A DNA stretch of 64,000 nucleotides, from contig JAOSKU010000001.1 of assembly GCA_027493445.1 (NCBI GenBank), positions 1,228,501 to 1,292,500 on the forward strand. Direction: 5' to 3'. The position numbers and the translations under genes are program-made. Below the pieces are notes generated by a model. It did not search any database. It was not told the DNA's origin and saw only the letters and a program-made list of their open reading frames with translations. The DNA comes from Thermoleophilia bacterium (GTDB lineage: Bacteria; Actinomycetota; Thermoleophilia; RBG-16-64-13). This document shows positions 8,912 to 18,127 of the stretch, piece by piece. Positions within the stretch are counted from its first letter, which is position 1. Every line of letters begins with the position of its first letter.

Positions 8912-9661
8912 ATGGTGAACGTGAGCATCGCGAGAATCCTGTTCCTGACAGCGATCCTCGTTACGGGCGTCATCACTCTGATCACGGTTGTGGAGTTGGC
9001 CGGCAGCGGCGGACAACGCGCCAAGGCCTTGCCGCGGGCGCAAACCGACATCGGCAAGACGATCACCGTCACCGTATCTCCAACCACGCCCACGCCGGTC
9101 AACGCCGAGACGACGCTTCCTGAGAGCACCACCACATCCACGATGCTGGTAGCGACCCTCGGCGACGAGGACTCCTCGCCCACCGACGTCGCCCCCGCAC
9201 CAACCAAGACGGGGGCGACGAAATCGCCGGAGAACAGCACCCCTCCGACGACAGCCGGAAGCTCGGGTACCAAGACACCCGTCGCAGCCGCGCCGCCATC
9301 CACCATACCGTTCCCAGCGACGCCGCCCACAACCAGGACCGCGGTGCGGACGAGCACCACGGAGAGCTCGCACTCAGGGACTACCAAGAAACCGGAGGCG
9401 ACTACCGCCACGAACAGCACCACCACCACGTCCCCCGAACGTACGCGCGCGACAGATGCGGATGACGACGATTCGGATCGCGAGGTGGTCGTTCCGCCCG
9501 TGCGTGAGCAGGACAGCAACAGCGAGCACGGAGGCGAAACCACGGTCAACGCCCTGGGCACAGCGCGCGGCGCTGATGCACCAGAAGAACAGGTACGCGA
9601 TTCGGATCGGGCTCGGCCCGTCCGCGAGCGGGAAGCCGACAGGAAAGACAGAACGCCATGA
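8912..9661 (+). CDS. Membrane-anchored Thr/Ser/Pro-rich hypothetical protein
   Basis: N-terminal TM helix then low-complexity T/P/S/E-rich region; stop overlaps the next start (ATGA). Confidence 0.55.
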   Translation: MVNVSIARILFLTAILVTGVITLITVVELAGSGGQRAKALPRAQTDIGKTITVTVSPTTPTPVNAETTLPESTTTSTMLVATLGDEDSSPTDVAPAPTKTGATKSPENSTPPTTAGSSGTKTPVAAAPPSTIPFPATPPTTRTAVRTSTTESSHSGTTKKPEATTATNSTTTTSPERTRATDADDDDSDREVVVPPVREQDSNSEHGGETTVNALGTARGADAPEEQVRDSDRARPVREREADRKDRTP

Positions 9662-10326
9662 GGATTCTTCTGGTAGAAGATGAAGACCGGATCGCCTCGT
9701 TCGTGACCAAGGGCCTGGGAGCCGAGGGCCACAGCGTCGAGCGAGCGTCCACCGCCCGAGAGGCCTTGAGCCTGGCACGCGACGAGGATTACGACCTGGT
9801 CCTGCTGGACCTCATCCTGCCCGACTCCAACGGCAGAGAAGTACTGCGCCGCCTGCGTTCCACCCAGCAGGCCACTCCCGTCCTGGTGCTGAGCGCCCTG
9901 GGAGATGTCGAGAACAAGGTCGACCTGTTGGACAGCGGCGCCAACGACTACCTGACCAAGCCCTTCGCCTTTGCGGAGCTGGCCGCCCGCGTCCGGGCGC
10001 TCGCCCGCCAGGACCAGCCCCGTTCCGACGTCATCGAGGTGAGCGGCATCACCCTGGACACACGCGCGCGCACGGTGATCCGGGGTGACAAGCAGATGTC
10101 TCTCACCTCTCGAGAGTTCGCGCTGCTGGAGTACCTGATGCGCCATGTGGGCCAGGTTCTGGGCCGTCAGCAGCTCCTGCAGGCGGTCTGGGGTCCCAAC
10201 TACCACACGAGCAGCAATGTGGTCGACGTCTACATCCGCTATCTCAGGCGCAAGCTCGACATCCCCGGTGCCCACTCCCCGATCGAAACAGTCCGAGGAG
10301 CCGGGTATCGTGTTCGGCGCGACTAG
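9658..10326 (+). CDS. OmpR-family response regulator
   Basis: MRILLVEDEDRIASFVTKGL...DLVLLDLILPDSNGREVL...winged-helix C-terminus. Confidence 0.95.
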   Translation: MRILLVEDEDRIASFVTKGLGAEGHSVERASTAREALSLARDEDYDLVLLDLILPDSNGREVLRRLRSTQQATPVLVLSALGDVENKVDLLDSGANDYLTKPFAFAELAARVRALARQDQPRSDVIEVSGITLDTRARTVIRGDKQMSLTSREFALLEYLMRHVGQVLGRQQLLQAVWGPNYHTSSNVVDVYIRYLRRKLDIPGAHSPIETVRGAGYRVRRD

Positions 10327-11788
10327 ACGGCTCTCCGCCAGCGCCCGGGTCGCCCTGGCGGTGACGGTCGTGCTGGCCCTGGGATCCCTGCTCCTGACAG
10401 GGCTGGGGTACCTGCTGCTCTCCAAGCGGCTGGCCGACGACATGGACCGGACCTTGCGGCAGGAGTCGTCGGCTTACGTGGCCACCATCCACGCTGCGCC
10501 CGCACAGACGACCGCTGAGCTGCAAGAGGCCACCCGGGTCTACCTGGGAGAAAGGACGGCCGGCGGCCCGGACGCGGCCACGTTCCTGCTGGTGCGATTC
10601 GTCGACGGCAAGGTCATCTCGAACTCCAACGTGCGCCTGGAAGACGCCCCCGCAAACGCCCCGGCGCTCGACCCAGCGGCGGCACAACCCGGTTTTGCCA
10701 CGTTCATGTACCAGGAGAAAGAGTACCGGGTCGCCACCGTTCCAGTCCTCGACGCCAACAACAACACCATCGCGGTGTTCCAGGCGGCCATGTCGGTGGA
10801 ACCCAACGAGGCGATGGGCACCGCTTTGGTGCGCATACTGCTCATCGCCGGGCTCCTGGTCATCCTGGTGGGCGCAAGCCTGTCGGCCTGGGTGGCTCGC
10901 GCCAGCCTCCGACCTCTCCACCAGGTGGCTCGGACGACCCAGGCCATCACCCAGACCTCCCTGTCACGGCGAGTGCCTTACACGGGGCCCCATGACGACG
11001 TGGGTATGATGGTCTCGGCGTTGAACGAGATGCTCGACCGTCTCGAGAGTGCCTTTGCGGAGCAGAAGCACTTCACCGCCGACGCCTCCCACGAACTGCG
11101 CACGCCGCTCACCATCATCCGCGGGCACCTGGAGGTCATGCGCTACGAAGGAGAGCTGACGCCTTCCCAGGAGGAGTCAATGCTCCTGGTGCTCGACGAG
11201 GTCGAGCGCATGAGCCGGCTCGTGAACGATCTGCTCGCCCTGTCCCGTCTGGACGCCGGCGTGGCCAAGCCTTTCGCCCCTCTGGACCTATCCCGCATCG
11301 CCCAGGAGTCGGTCAGCCGGGTGGAGGGGATGGCCGGGAGGCGCTTCACCTTCGCCTCCCCGGGGCCACTACCGGTGCGCGGCGACCACGACATGCTCCT
11401 GCAGGCCCTCCTCAACCTCCTCAGCAATGCCGTGACGGCCACCGGCGAGGACGGGTCGATCAGCGTCCGCTGCGAGGGCGGCGCGGGGGTGGCCCGCGTT
11501 CACGTGCAGGATGACGGACCCGGGATCCACTCCCAGGACCTCGACCGGGTGTTCGACCGGTTCTATCGGGTACCCGACTCCGGTAGGACCGACGATACCG
11601 GGGGCAGCGGACTCGGCCTAGCCATTGCCTCCCGCATGGTCCAGCGCCATGGAGGGCGGCTCACAGCAAGAAACGCTCCGGAGGGCGGGGCCGTCTTCAC
11701 GATGGAGCTCCCCCTTCGTCCGCGGGCGCTCCGGCTGCCGGGCCGGCGTCACACGGTGCGCAACCGCCGCATCGCACGGCAGACGTAG
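10310..11788 (+). CDS. Sensor histidine kinase
   Basis: GTG start overlapping the response regulator; HAMP, FTADASHELRTPLTIIRGHLEVM H-box, N/G boxes. Confidence 0.93.
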   Translation: MFGATRRLSASARVALAVTVVLALGSLLLTGLGYLLLSKRLADDMDRTLRQESSAYVATIHAAPAQTTAELQEATRVYLGERTAGGPDAATFLLVRFVDGKVISNSNVRLEDAPANAPALDPAAAQPGFATFMYQEKEYRVATVPVLDANNNTIAVFQAAMSVEPNEAMGTALVRILLIAGLLVILVGASLSAWVARASLRPLHQVARTTQAITQTSLSRRVPYTGPHDDVGMMVSALNEMLDRLESAFAEQKHFTADASHELRTPLTIIRGHLEVMRYEGELTPSQEESMLLVLDEVERMSRLVNDLLALSRLDAGVAKPFAPLDLSRIAQESVSRVEGMAGRRFTFASPGPLPVRGDHDMLLQALLNLLSNAVTATGEDGSISVRCEGGAGVARVHVQDDGPGIHSQDLDRVFDRFYRVPDSGRTDDTGGSGLGLAIASRMVQRHGGRLTARNAPEGGAVFTMELPLRPRALRLPGRRHTVRNRRIARQT

Positions 11789-11949
11789 GTCCGTACCGCA
11801 CACGTCGGCCCCGCACGAGACCCAAGCTCCGTGCTTTTCTTCCTATTTTTCTACGGAGAGTGAGAGAATTATCACTCTGTTCCAATCACTCCTTCATGTC
11901 GGCCCGCAAGAATGGGTGCGTCCTGTATCCACGCAAGGAGTGAAGGGAA

Positions 11950-12567
11950 TTGAAGAGCAAGAAGTACGTACTGCTGCTGCTCCCGATCGTCATCGTGGCG
12001 ATCACCGCCTTGCTCTCCGCCGGAGCAAGCGCCACCCCGAAATACGCCGCTGACACAGGCAAGGCCTGTGGCTACTGCCATGTCGATCCCGGCGGTGGGG
12101 GGCCTCTGACAGCCGAGGGCACAGCCTTCAAGAACAACGGCCACCAGCTGCCGACCACAACGACCACTCCTCCGACCACGGCTCCTCCGACCACGGCTCC
12201 TCCGACCACGGCTCCACCGACCACCACTCCACCGACTACGGCGCCGCCCACCACCACGCCTCCCACGTCCCCGCCGACCACGGTCCAGCCTCCCACTTCC
12301 ACCGGCACCACTCTCGCCGACGATGATGACGACGAGGACGACGACGAGGCGGCCGGCAAGGAGGAAATGCACGGCAAGAAGTACGAGGCGCACGGCAAGA
12401 ACCAGGAGAAGCACGGCAAGAAGTACGAGGTGCACGGCAAGAACCCGGAGAAGACGTCGTGGGGCAAGTCCACCACGACCACGATTGTCAACGCTGTCGG
12501 CTCCATCGCCGATGACATGAAGGACTTCTTCAGCGCCAAGCATGATGACGATGAGGACGACGACTGA
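11950..12567 (+). CDS. Secreted monoheme c-type cytochrome-like protein with T/P linker and His/Lys-acidic tail
   Basis: Signal peptide; KACGYCHVDPGGGG (CxxCH); (PPTTA)n linker; HGKKYEAHGKNQEKHGKKYEVHGKNPEK repeat; Asp/Glu-rich C-terminus. TTG start. Confidence 0.65.
   Translation: MKSKKYVLLLLPIVIVAITALLSAGASATPKYAADTGKACGYCHVDPGGGGPLTAEGTAFKNNGHQLPTTTTTPPTTAPPTTAPPTTAPPTTTPPTTAPPTTTPPTSPPTTVQPPTSTGTTLADDDDDEDDDEAAGKEEMHGKKYEAHGKNQEKHGKKYEVHGKNPEKTSWGKSTTTTIVNAVGSIADDMKDFFSAKHDDDEDDD
12163..12290 (+). repeat. 15-nt in-frame minisatellite encoding PPTTA/PPTTT repeats
   Basis: Repeated CTCCGACCACGGCTC units inside the CDS. Confidence 0.85.
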
Positions 12568-12591
12568 TCCTCCGACTGTTTCCCATACTTG

Positions 12592-12630
12592 TGACGGAAG
12601 GCCGCCCCGGTTGGGGGCGGCCTTCCGTCA
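12592..12630 (+). terminator. Strong hairpin, probable terminator
   Basis: TGACGGAAGGCCGCCCCGGTTGGGGGCGGCCTTCCGTCA, near-perfect inverted repeat after the cytochrome CDS. Confidence 0.7.
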
Positions 12631-12706
12631 TGAGGGCAGTTAGAAGCCGAAAGTCGTCGGACCCACGCGGCCAACCGGGCTCACGCGGCCAGCGCGTGTC
12701 TTTCGA

Positions 12707-13918
12707 TCACCAGCCCACGGTCGGGACGATGCCCTGGGCGTGCCGCAGCACGGCGGTCCCGTACTCGCCGCTCGGGGCCCACTTGCCCCCCAGGTCGAGC
12801 ACGGTACGCACGTTCCCCCGGTGCGGCCGGCCGTCGATGACGAAATGACGGGGATCGCCCGGCACCGCCGGATCGGACGAGGCCACGCAGTACGGATCGT
12901 CCAGGTGATCGGGGTAGACGTACCAGGCCAGGTGCGCGTAGTGCGCGATCACGCCCAGCTCGGCGGTGGCGAACGAGTTCCCCGGAACGCCCCCGGTAGC
13001 CCCGATGCCCGCCATGTTGTTCTGGTCTGGAAGGACGTCTCCCCCGTACTCGCCAAAGCCGGTCTCATGCACCATCTGCGCCCAGGCCGTGTCGGCCCGG
13101 ATACCGAAGCGCCGCCCATACAGCACATAGAGCTTGGCCAGATCGGCGAGAGGGATTGTGAACTTCTCGCTGGTGCGACCCCTCTTTCGGAAGTACTCGA
13201 CCAGGTCTGCGGACGAGCCCAGGAAGAGCCCGTTCAAACCCTCGGGGTCGGTACCCATGAGGTTGTAGAGCAGAGCCGCAGTCTCCGCCCGAGTGGCCGC
13301 CTTCCAGGGTGAGGCGGAGAGGGCCGGAGTGTAGCGAAGCAACCCGTTGTACTGGGCCAGGCGCGCGGTTGGCCCGTGGGACACGTCGAAATCACCCCAA
13401 ACCGAGCGGTACTTCGCAGGCGGCTGGACGAGCGGCCGGCCCGAGCCCCGAGTCATCATGGTCACCACCTGGGCCAGTGTGATGCGGTCGCCCGGCTTGA
13501 AGAGCGGTTTGGCTCCCGGAACGGACGACGTCGTGCCGGTGGTGATGCCTTCCCGAGCGACGGCGGCTACGTAGTTGTCCGGAAAGAGGCTCCCCGGACC
13601 CGATGAAGGCACATCGGCGAAGGGCGACACGTCACTCTCGCTCACCGATATGCGCAGTGCGAGCACCATCATCTTGGCAAACTGCTGGCGCGTGACCGGG
13701 GTGTCAGGGCGAAAGCTTCCGTCGCTGAAACCCGAAACCACGCCCAGCTGAGCCATCACCTCGATGGCCAGCTGGTTTGGGTGCGAGGCGGGCACGTCCT
13801 CGAAGGAAGCCGCTTGGGCCGCGCTCCCAGAAAGCCCCAACACGAATCCCAGGACGAGCGCCGGCAACCATGCCCCGCTTCGCCTTCCCAGGAGTCGCCC
13901 TGCAATGCGTGCGCTCAT
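12707..13918 (-). CDS. SLH-domain protein with glucosaminidase-type domain
   Basis: SLH repeats (FEDVPASHPNQLAIEVMAQLGVVSGFSDGSFRPDTPVTRQQFAKMM) then TAWAQMVHETGFGEYGGDVLPDQNNMAGIG. Confidence 0.8.
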   Translation of the reverse strand: MSARIAGRLLGRRSGAWLPALVLGFVLGLSGSAAQAASFEDVPASHPNQLAIEVMAQLGVVSGFSDGSFRPDTPVTRQQFAKMMVLALRISVSESDVSPFADVPSSGPGSLFPDNYVAAVAREGITTGTTSSVPGAKPLFKPGDRITLAQVVTMMTRGSGRPLVQPPAKYRSVWGDFDVSHGPTARLAQYNGLLRYTPALSASPWKAATRAETAALLYNLMGTDPEGLNGLFLGSSADLVEYFRKRGRTSEKFTIPLADLAKLYVLYGRRFGIRADTAWAQMVHETGFGEYGGDVLPDQNNMAGIGATGGVPGNSFATAELGVIAHYAHLAWYVYPDHLDDPYCVASSDPAVPGDPRHFVIDGRPHRGNVRTVLDLGGKWAPSGEYGTAVLRHAQGIVPTVGW

Positions 13919-14020
13919 GAAGGGAGCATACCAAGAAGCGGAGTGCTCGTCCTCTGTCCGCTTGGCCCCGTATACTGTGGACCGGAAAGGAGCCAACCGA
14001 CATGCCCACACGCTCGTCTC

Positions 14021-14165
14021 GGAATGACGCCTCGCCGTCAGGGTGCGCTTGGTGCGGGCGAGGCACGGACGCAGGGAGCGGGCGTAGCAGCGCTACGTAC
14101 GCGACCGAGGACACCGCATCGGGCCGCCCAGTGCGGCCGCGGCGGCCGGGGCTTCGTTTTGGAAG
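14021..14165. repeat. Dispersed repeat family, copy B
   Basis: GGAATGACGCCTCGCCGTCAGGGTGCG...CGTAGCAGCGCTACG...GGCCGGGGCTTCGTTTT. Confidence 0.85.
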
Positions 14166-14184
14166 GGGCTCCAAGGCCGGAGCC

Positions 14185-14904
14185 GTGCGCGGTGTCACCT
14201 TCGATTTCTGGAACACCCTGTACACCGACGGGGGCGACGATACCGCCGGTACGATCACAGCGCGCCGTATCGAGGTGCTGCGCCAAGCCTTAAGGCAGAG
14301 GGGAGCGGGAGTCCCCGACGAGGCGTTGTGGAGCGCCCATCGCAGCGGACTCGACGCGGGCAACGAGGCCTGGTACGCCTGGCGCCAATACGGGGCGCGA
14401 GACTACGTGCGGCACGTGTTCAACGCCCTGGCGTTCGACCCGAGTGACGACTTGGTGCACGCGACCGCCCGAGCCATCGAGGAAGTGGGGCAACACGCCC
14501 AACTCCGGCTTCTGCCGGGCGCGGCCGAGACCATCACCACGCTCGCCCGTCAAGACGTGATCCTTGGCCTCATATCCGACACGGTCCTCACCCCGGGGCG
14601 GGTGCTCAACTGTTTTCTCGAAAGAGACGGCTTACTGCCGTTCTTCGCCGCTCTGACCTACTCTGACGTGACCGGCTTTCCGAAGCCGGATCCACGCATG
14701 TTCTACCAAACACTGCAGCGTATGAGCGTGGTCGCGGAAGAGGCCCTGCACGTAGGCGACGTGCCCCGCACCGACATCGCCGGCGCTCTCCACGCCGGCA
14801 TGCGCGCCGTTCGATACGCGGGAGAACACGACCTTCGCGACCCCCCGAAGCCGCTGGCGGTCATCCACGACCACCGGGAGCTCCTGCGGATCATCCGCGT
14901 CTGA
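14185..14904 (+). CDS. HAD-superfamily hydrolase
   Basis: VTFDFWNTLYTDGG...LGLISDTVLTPGR...GFPKPDPRMFYQTL...HVGDVPRTDIAGA. Upstream ATG at 14002 would translate repeat copy B. Confidence 0.8.
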   Translation: MRGVTFDFWNTLYTDGGDDTAGTITARRIEVLRQALRQRGAGVPDEALWSAHRSGLDAGNEAWYAWRQYGARDYVRHVFNALAFDPSDDLVHATARAIEEVGQHAQLRLLPGAAETITTLARQDVILGLISDTVLTPGRVLNCFLERDGLLPFFAALTYSDVTGFPKPDPRMFYQTLQRMSVVAEEALHVGDVPRTDIAGALHAGMRAVRYAGEHDLRDPPKPLAVIHDHRELLRIIRV

Positions 14905-16141
14905 AACGCTCCCGGGAGCCCTCCGGGACCAGGGTGACAAGCAACAGGGCGGCTAGGAGAGCGGCGGCCGCCCCTAGCCAGAAGGGGGCGGCTGGGGACA
15001 CCCTATCCCAGAGCAGTCCGGCGATCACGCTCGCGGGCAGGGCCGCGAGGCCGGCGACCGAGTGGTACACACCGAAGGCGGTCGCCCGCTTGTCTCCGGG
15101 GGCCAGCTGCGCCAGGAGGGCCCGACCGGTCCCATCAGACAAGCCCATGTAGACGCCGTACAGCATGAACAGTCCCCAGACGGCGGCAGCCGAACCGGCC
15201 AGCGCCATGCCGGCGTACGTGATCGCGAAGACCAGATAGCCAATCACCACCATGCGCCGCCGGCCGATGCGGTCCGCGAGGACTCCGGCAGGTGCCGCCA
15301 ACCCCGAATACACCAGGTTGAACACCAGGTACAGCACGGGTATGAGAGCAGCGGTGACTCCCAGGTTCTCCGCCCTCAGGATGAGGAAGGCGTCGGAAGA
15401 GTTGCCCAGGGCGAAAAGACCGGTGATGAGCACGTAGCTCAGCAGAGGGCCGCGCAGGCCGCCGACCCTTTTCCGGCGGCCCGCTGCCGAGCCCGTCTCC
15501 GGCGTTTGACGGGCCGCCATCCCCGGCACGCGGGGCCGGCGCTTCTCCTCGATGAAGAGCACGATCACCGTCACAGCCACCGCCGCCGGTATCAGACTCA
15601 GCCAGAACACCATGCGGTAGTCCTCGGGCCTCCAGGCCAGCACCAGGAAGGCGATCCCCGGACCGAGCACCGCTCCGGACTGATCCATGGCCCGGTGAAA
15701 GCCGAAGCTTCTTCCCAGACCGGCGATCTCGGTGGAGTCGGCCACGATGGCATCCCGCGGGGCCGTGCGCACGCCCTTGCCGAAGCGATCGACGAACCGG
15801 GCCGCCATCACCTGACCCCAGGACCCGGCGAGAGCCAGTACCGGACGGCTGAGCCCGGAGACCCCGTACCCGGCGCCCATCAAGATCTTGCGCCGCCCCA
15901 ACCGATCGCTCAGCCAGCCCGAACCCACCTTGAGCAGGCTGGCGGTGGTCTCCGCCACCCCCTCTATCAACCCGATCAGCGAGGAGCTCACGCCCAGCAC
16001 GGAAGCCAGGAAGAGAGGGACCAGAGGGTAGACCATCTCCGAGCTCACATCCATGAAGAACGACACAACGCCGGCCGCGACCACGTTCCGCTCGAGTCCC
16101 AGGAACCGCCGGCCGGGTGGCGTCGAAGACCGCGTGTTCAT
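14891..16141 (-). CDS. MFS transporter
   Basis: 416 aa, ~12 TM; GWLSDRLGRRKILMGAGYGVSGLSR. Confidence 0.88.
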   Translation of the reverse strand: MNTRSSTPPGRRFLGLERNVVAAGVVSFFMDVSSEMVYPLVPLFLASVLGVSSSLIGLIEGVAETTASLLKVGSGWLSDRLGRRKILMGAGYGVSGLSRPVLALAGSWGQVMAARFVDRFGKGVRTAPRDAIVADSTEIAGLGRSFGFHRAMDQSGAVLGPGIAFLVLAWRPEDYRMVFWLSLIPAAVAVTVIVLFIEEKRRPRVPGMAARQTPETGSAAGRRKRVGGLRGPLLSYVLITGLFALGNSSDAFLILRAENLGVTAALIPVLYLVFNLVYSGLAAPAGVLADRIGRRRMVVIGYLVFAITYAGMALAGSAAAVWGLFMLYGVYMGLSDGTGRALLAQLAPGDKRATAFGVYHSVAGLAALPASVIAGLLWDRVSPAAPFWLGAAAALLAALLLVTLVPEGSRERFRRG

Positions 16142-16310
16142 TCGGCCGGCGCGGGCGGGCGCGGAGGCTGTTGTTCCTTGACGGATACCATCGCGGCGCT
16201 ATTCTCGCAGAATCTGCCGCGTCTGGCGCGCACCTCGACGTCGCGAGATGTGTGCGAACCCGCCAGAGGCGGGAAAAGAAGGCCCAGACGCCTCGCCGCC
16301 GGAGAAGCCC

Positions 16311-16970
16311 ATGTCAACGTTCGACAAGCCTCTCAAGACCTATCGCGATAAGAGGGACTTCACCCGCACCACGGAGCCTGCGGGCGGTGAGCGGACCCCC
16401 TCACCGGAGGAGCCGCTCTACTGCATTCAGAAGCACGCCGCCTCGTCCCTGCACTACGACCTGCGTCTGGAGGTGGACGGTGTGCTCAAGTCGTGGGCCG
16501 TCCCCAAGGGGCCCTCGCTCGACCCGAAGGAAAGACGTCTGGCCGTGATGACCGAGGACCACCCTCTGGAGTACGGCGACTTCGAGGGCGGCATACCCGA
16601 GGGCGAGTACGGGGCCGGGACCGTGCTGCTGTGGGACACAGGTTGGTGGGAGATCGACCGCGAGTGGATCGGATCGACCAGCAAGAAGGGTGAGGAGTCG
16701 GACCTCCTCGACCCGGTTTCGGCCCTGGGGAAGGGCGAGCTCAAGTTCGTGCTCCACGGGCGGAAGCTGCAAGGGAGCTGGGTGCTGGTGCAGATGAAGG
16801 GACGGGGCACCAAGAACTGGCTCCTCATCAAGCACACGGACGAGGCCGCACGGCCCGGCTTCGAGATCGAGGACGAGGAGCCCCTCTCGGTCTCGACCGG
16901 CCGGACCATCGAGGAGGTCGCCGCCGATGTGGCCGGGGGTACGCCCCCAGGCGGCCCGGGCGACGGCTGA
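16311..16970 (+). CDS. LigD-type 3'-phosphoesterase (PE) domain protein
   Basis: FCIQKHAASSLHYDLRLEVDGVLKSWAVPKGPSLDPKERRLAVMTEDHPLEYGDFEG-type motif. Confidence 0.88.
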   Translation: MSTFDKPLKTYRDKRDFTRTTEPAGGERTPSPEEPLYCIQKHAASSLHYDLRLEVDGVLKSWAVPKGPSLDPKERRLAVMTEDHPLEYGDFEGGIPEGEYGAGTVLLWDTGWWEIDREWIGSTSKKGEESDLLDPVSALGKGELKFVLHGRKLQGSWVLVQMKGRGTKNWLLIKHTDEAARPGFEIEDEEPLSVSTGRTIEEVAADVAGGTPPGGPGDG

Positions 16971-17012
16971 CTCCGGCGGACCCCACAGACCTTCGACTTC
17001 CAGGGCCGGCGC

Positions 17013-17909
17013 TTGACCCTGACCCACCTCGAACGGGTCTATTTCCCCCAGGTCGGGATCGTAAAGGCCGAGGTGCTTCAGTACTACCTCGAGGTTGCTC
17101 CCTACTTGATACCCCATCTGCGCGACCGGCCCCTATCCCTCGAGCGCTATCCGGAAGGGGTCGAGGGACCCTCGTTCTACCAAAAGGACGCTCCCACCTA
17201 CTTCCCCGACTGGCTGCGGGTGACTTCCATCGCGGCGGCCCACAGGGCCAAGACCGTGCGCCACCCTTTGGTGGACGATTCCGGCGGCTTGCTCTACTTG
17301 GTCAACCTGGGCACCCTCACCTTGCACACCACTCTGGCTCGCATAGACGACCTGGATCACCCCGACATCCTGGTCCTGGACATCGACCCACCGGCTGTGC
17401 TATCCGGCGCCGACGCTTTCCGGCGCTCCATTGAGGCAGCCCGGCTCTTGCGCGACGAGATGCGGGCCGCGGGTTTGGACCCGCTGGTCAAGACCTCGGG
17501 GAAACGGGGCCTGCACCTGGGCCTACCCCTCGACCGGCGTTTGACCTACGCCCAGGTACGCGAGGTTCTTGGCGAGATCCTCGCGGCGGTCATCGCCCGG
17601 GCTCCCGACCGGCTGACCCGGGAGGCGCGCAAGGAGCGCCGAGGCGACCGGGTCTATCTCGACGCCCTGCGCATGGCCCCGGGGGCCACGGTGGTCCCTC
17701 CCTACGTGGTGCGGGCCACGGACAACGCTGCCGTCTCCATGCCCGTGGAGTGGGATGAGCTCGACACCCTGGAGCACGCAGGCGCCTTCACGATCCGCGA
17801 CGCCCTGCCGCGATTGGAGCGTACCGGCGACCTGTGGGCGTCGCTGGCGGGGGCGGCAGGTTCAGGGAACCGGATGGAAGGGGACAGTCAAGAGCTCGAC
17901 TCGGAATGA
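17013..17909 (+). CDS. LigD-type polymerase/primase domain protein
   Basis: LTHLERVYFPQVGIVKAEVLQYY...DHPDILVLDIDPP...KTSGKRGLHLGLPL. Confidence 0.9.
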   Translation: MTLTHLERVYFPQVGIVKAEVLQYYLEVAPYLIPHLRDRPLSLERYPEGVEGPSFYQKDAPTYFPDWLRVTSIAAAHRAKTVRHPLVDDSGGLLYLVNLGTLTLHTTLARIDDLDHPDILVLDIDPPAVLSGADAFRRSIEAARLLRDEMRAAGLDPLVKTSGKRGLHLGLPLDRRLTYAQVREVLGEILAAVIARAPDRLTREARKERRGDRVYLDALRMAPGATVVPPYVVRATDNAAVSMPVEWDELDTLEHAGAFTIRDALPRLERTGDLWASLAGAAGSGNRMEGDSQELDSE

Positions 17910-18045
17910 CGCTTCGCCCTCAGGGTGCGCTGGGTGCGGGCGAGGCCCGGACGCAGGGAGCGGGCGTAGCAGCGCTACGGACGTGACTGAGGACAACGCA
18001 TCGCACCGGCCAGGGCGGCCCTGGGGGCCGGGGCTTCGTTTCGAG
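17903..18045. repeat. Dispersed repeat family, copy C
   Basis: GGAATGACGCTTCGCCCTCAGGGTGCG...GGACGCAGGGAGCGGGCGTAGCAGCGCTACG...GGCCGGGGCTTCGTTT. Confidence 0.85.
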
Positions 18046-18066
18046 CCGAGCGCCCCAAGCTCCGCT

Positions 18067-18115
18067 CGGCATGACGCCTCGCCCTCAGGGTACGCTGAGT
18101 GCGGGCGAGACACGG
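18067..18115. repeat. Dispersed repeat family, partial copy D
   Basis: CTCGGCATGACGCCTCGCCCTCAGGGTACGCTGAGTGCGGGCGAGACACGG: first module only. Confidence 0.75.
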
Positions 18116-18127
18116 AAAGGAGAGTCG

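Noticed and set aside
8833-10443. 536-aa minus-strand ORF
   Set aside because: Antisense to the Thr-rich protein and response regulator; composition follows the complement of Thr/Pro codons.
12163-12290. Short regular repeats that could suggest a CRISPR
   Set aside because: 15-nt in-frame coding repeats without spacers; they encode PPTTA.
12072-12674. 200-aa minus ORF rich in V/G/S
   Set aside because: Antisense of the T/P minisatellite; no start-site or family support.
15062-16351. 429-aa plus ORF
   Set aside because: Antisense shadow of the MFS transporter; His/Gln/Arg-rich translation.
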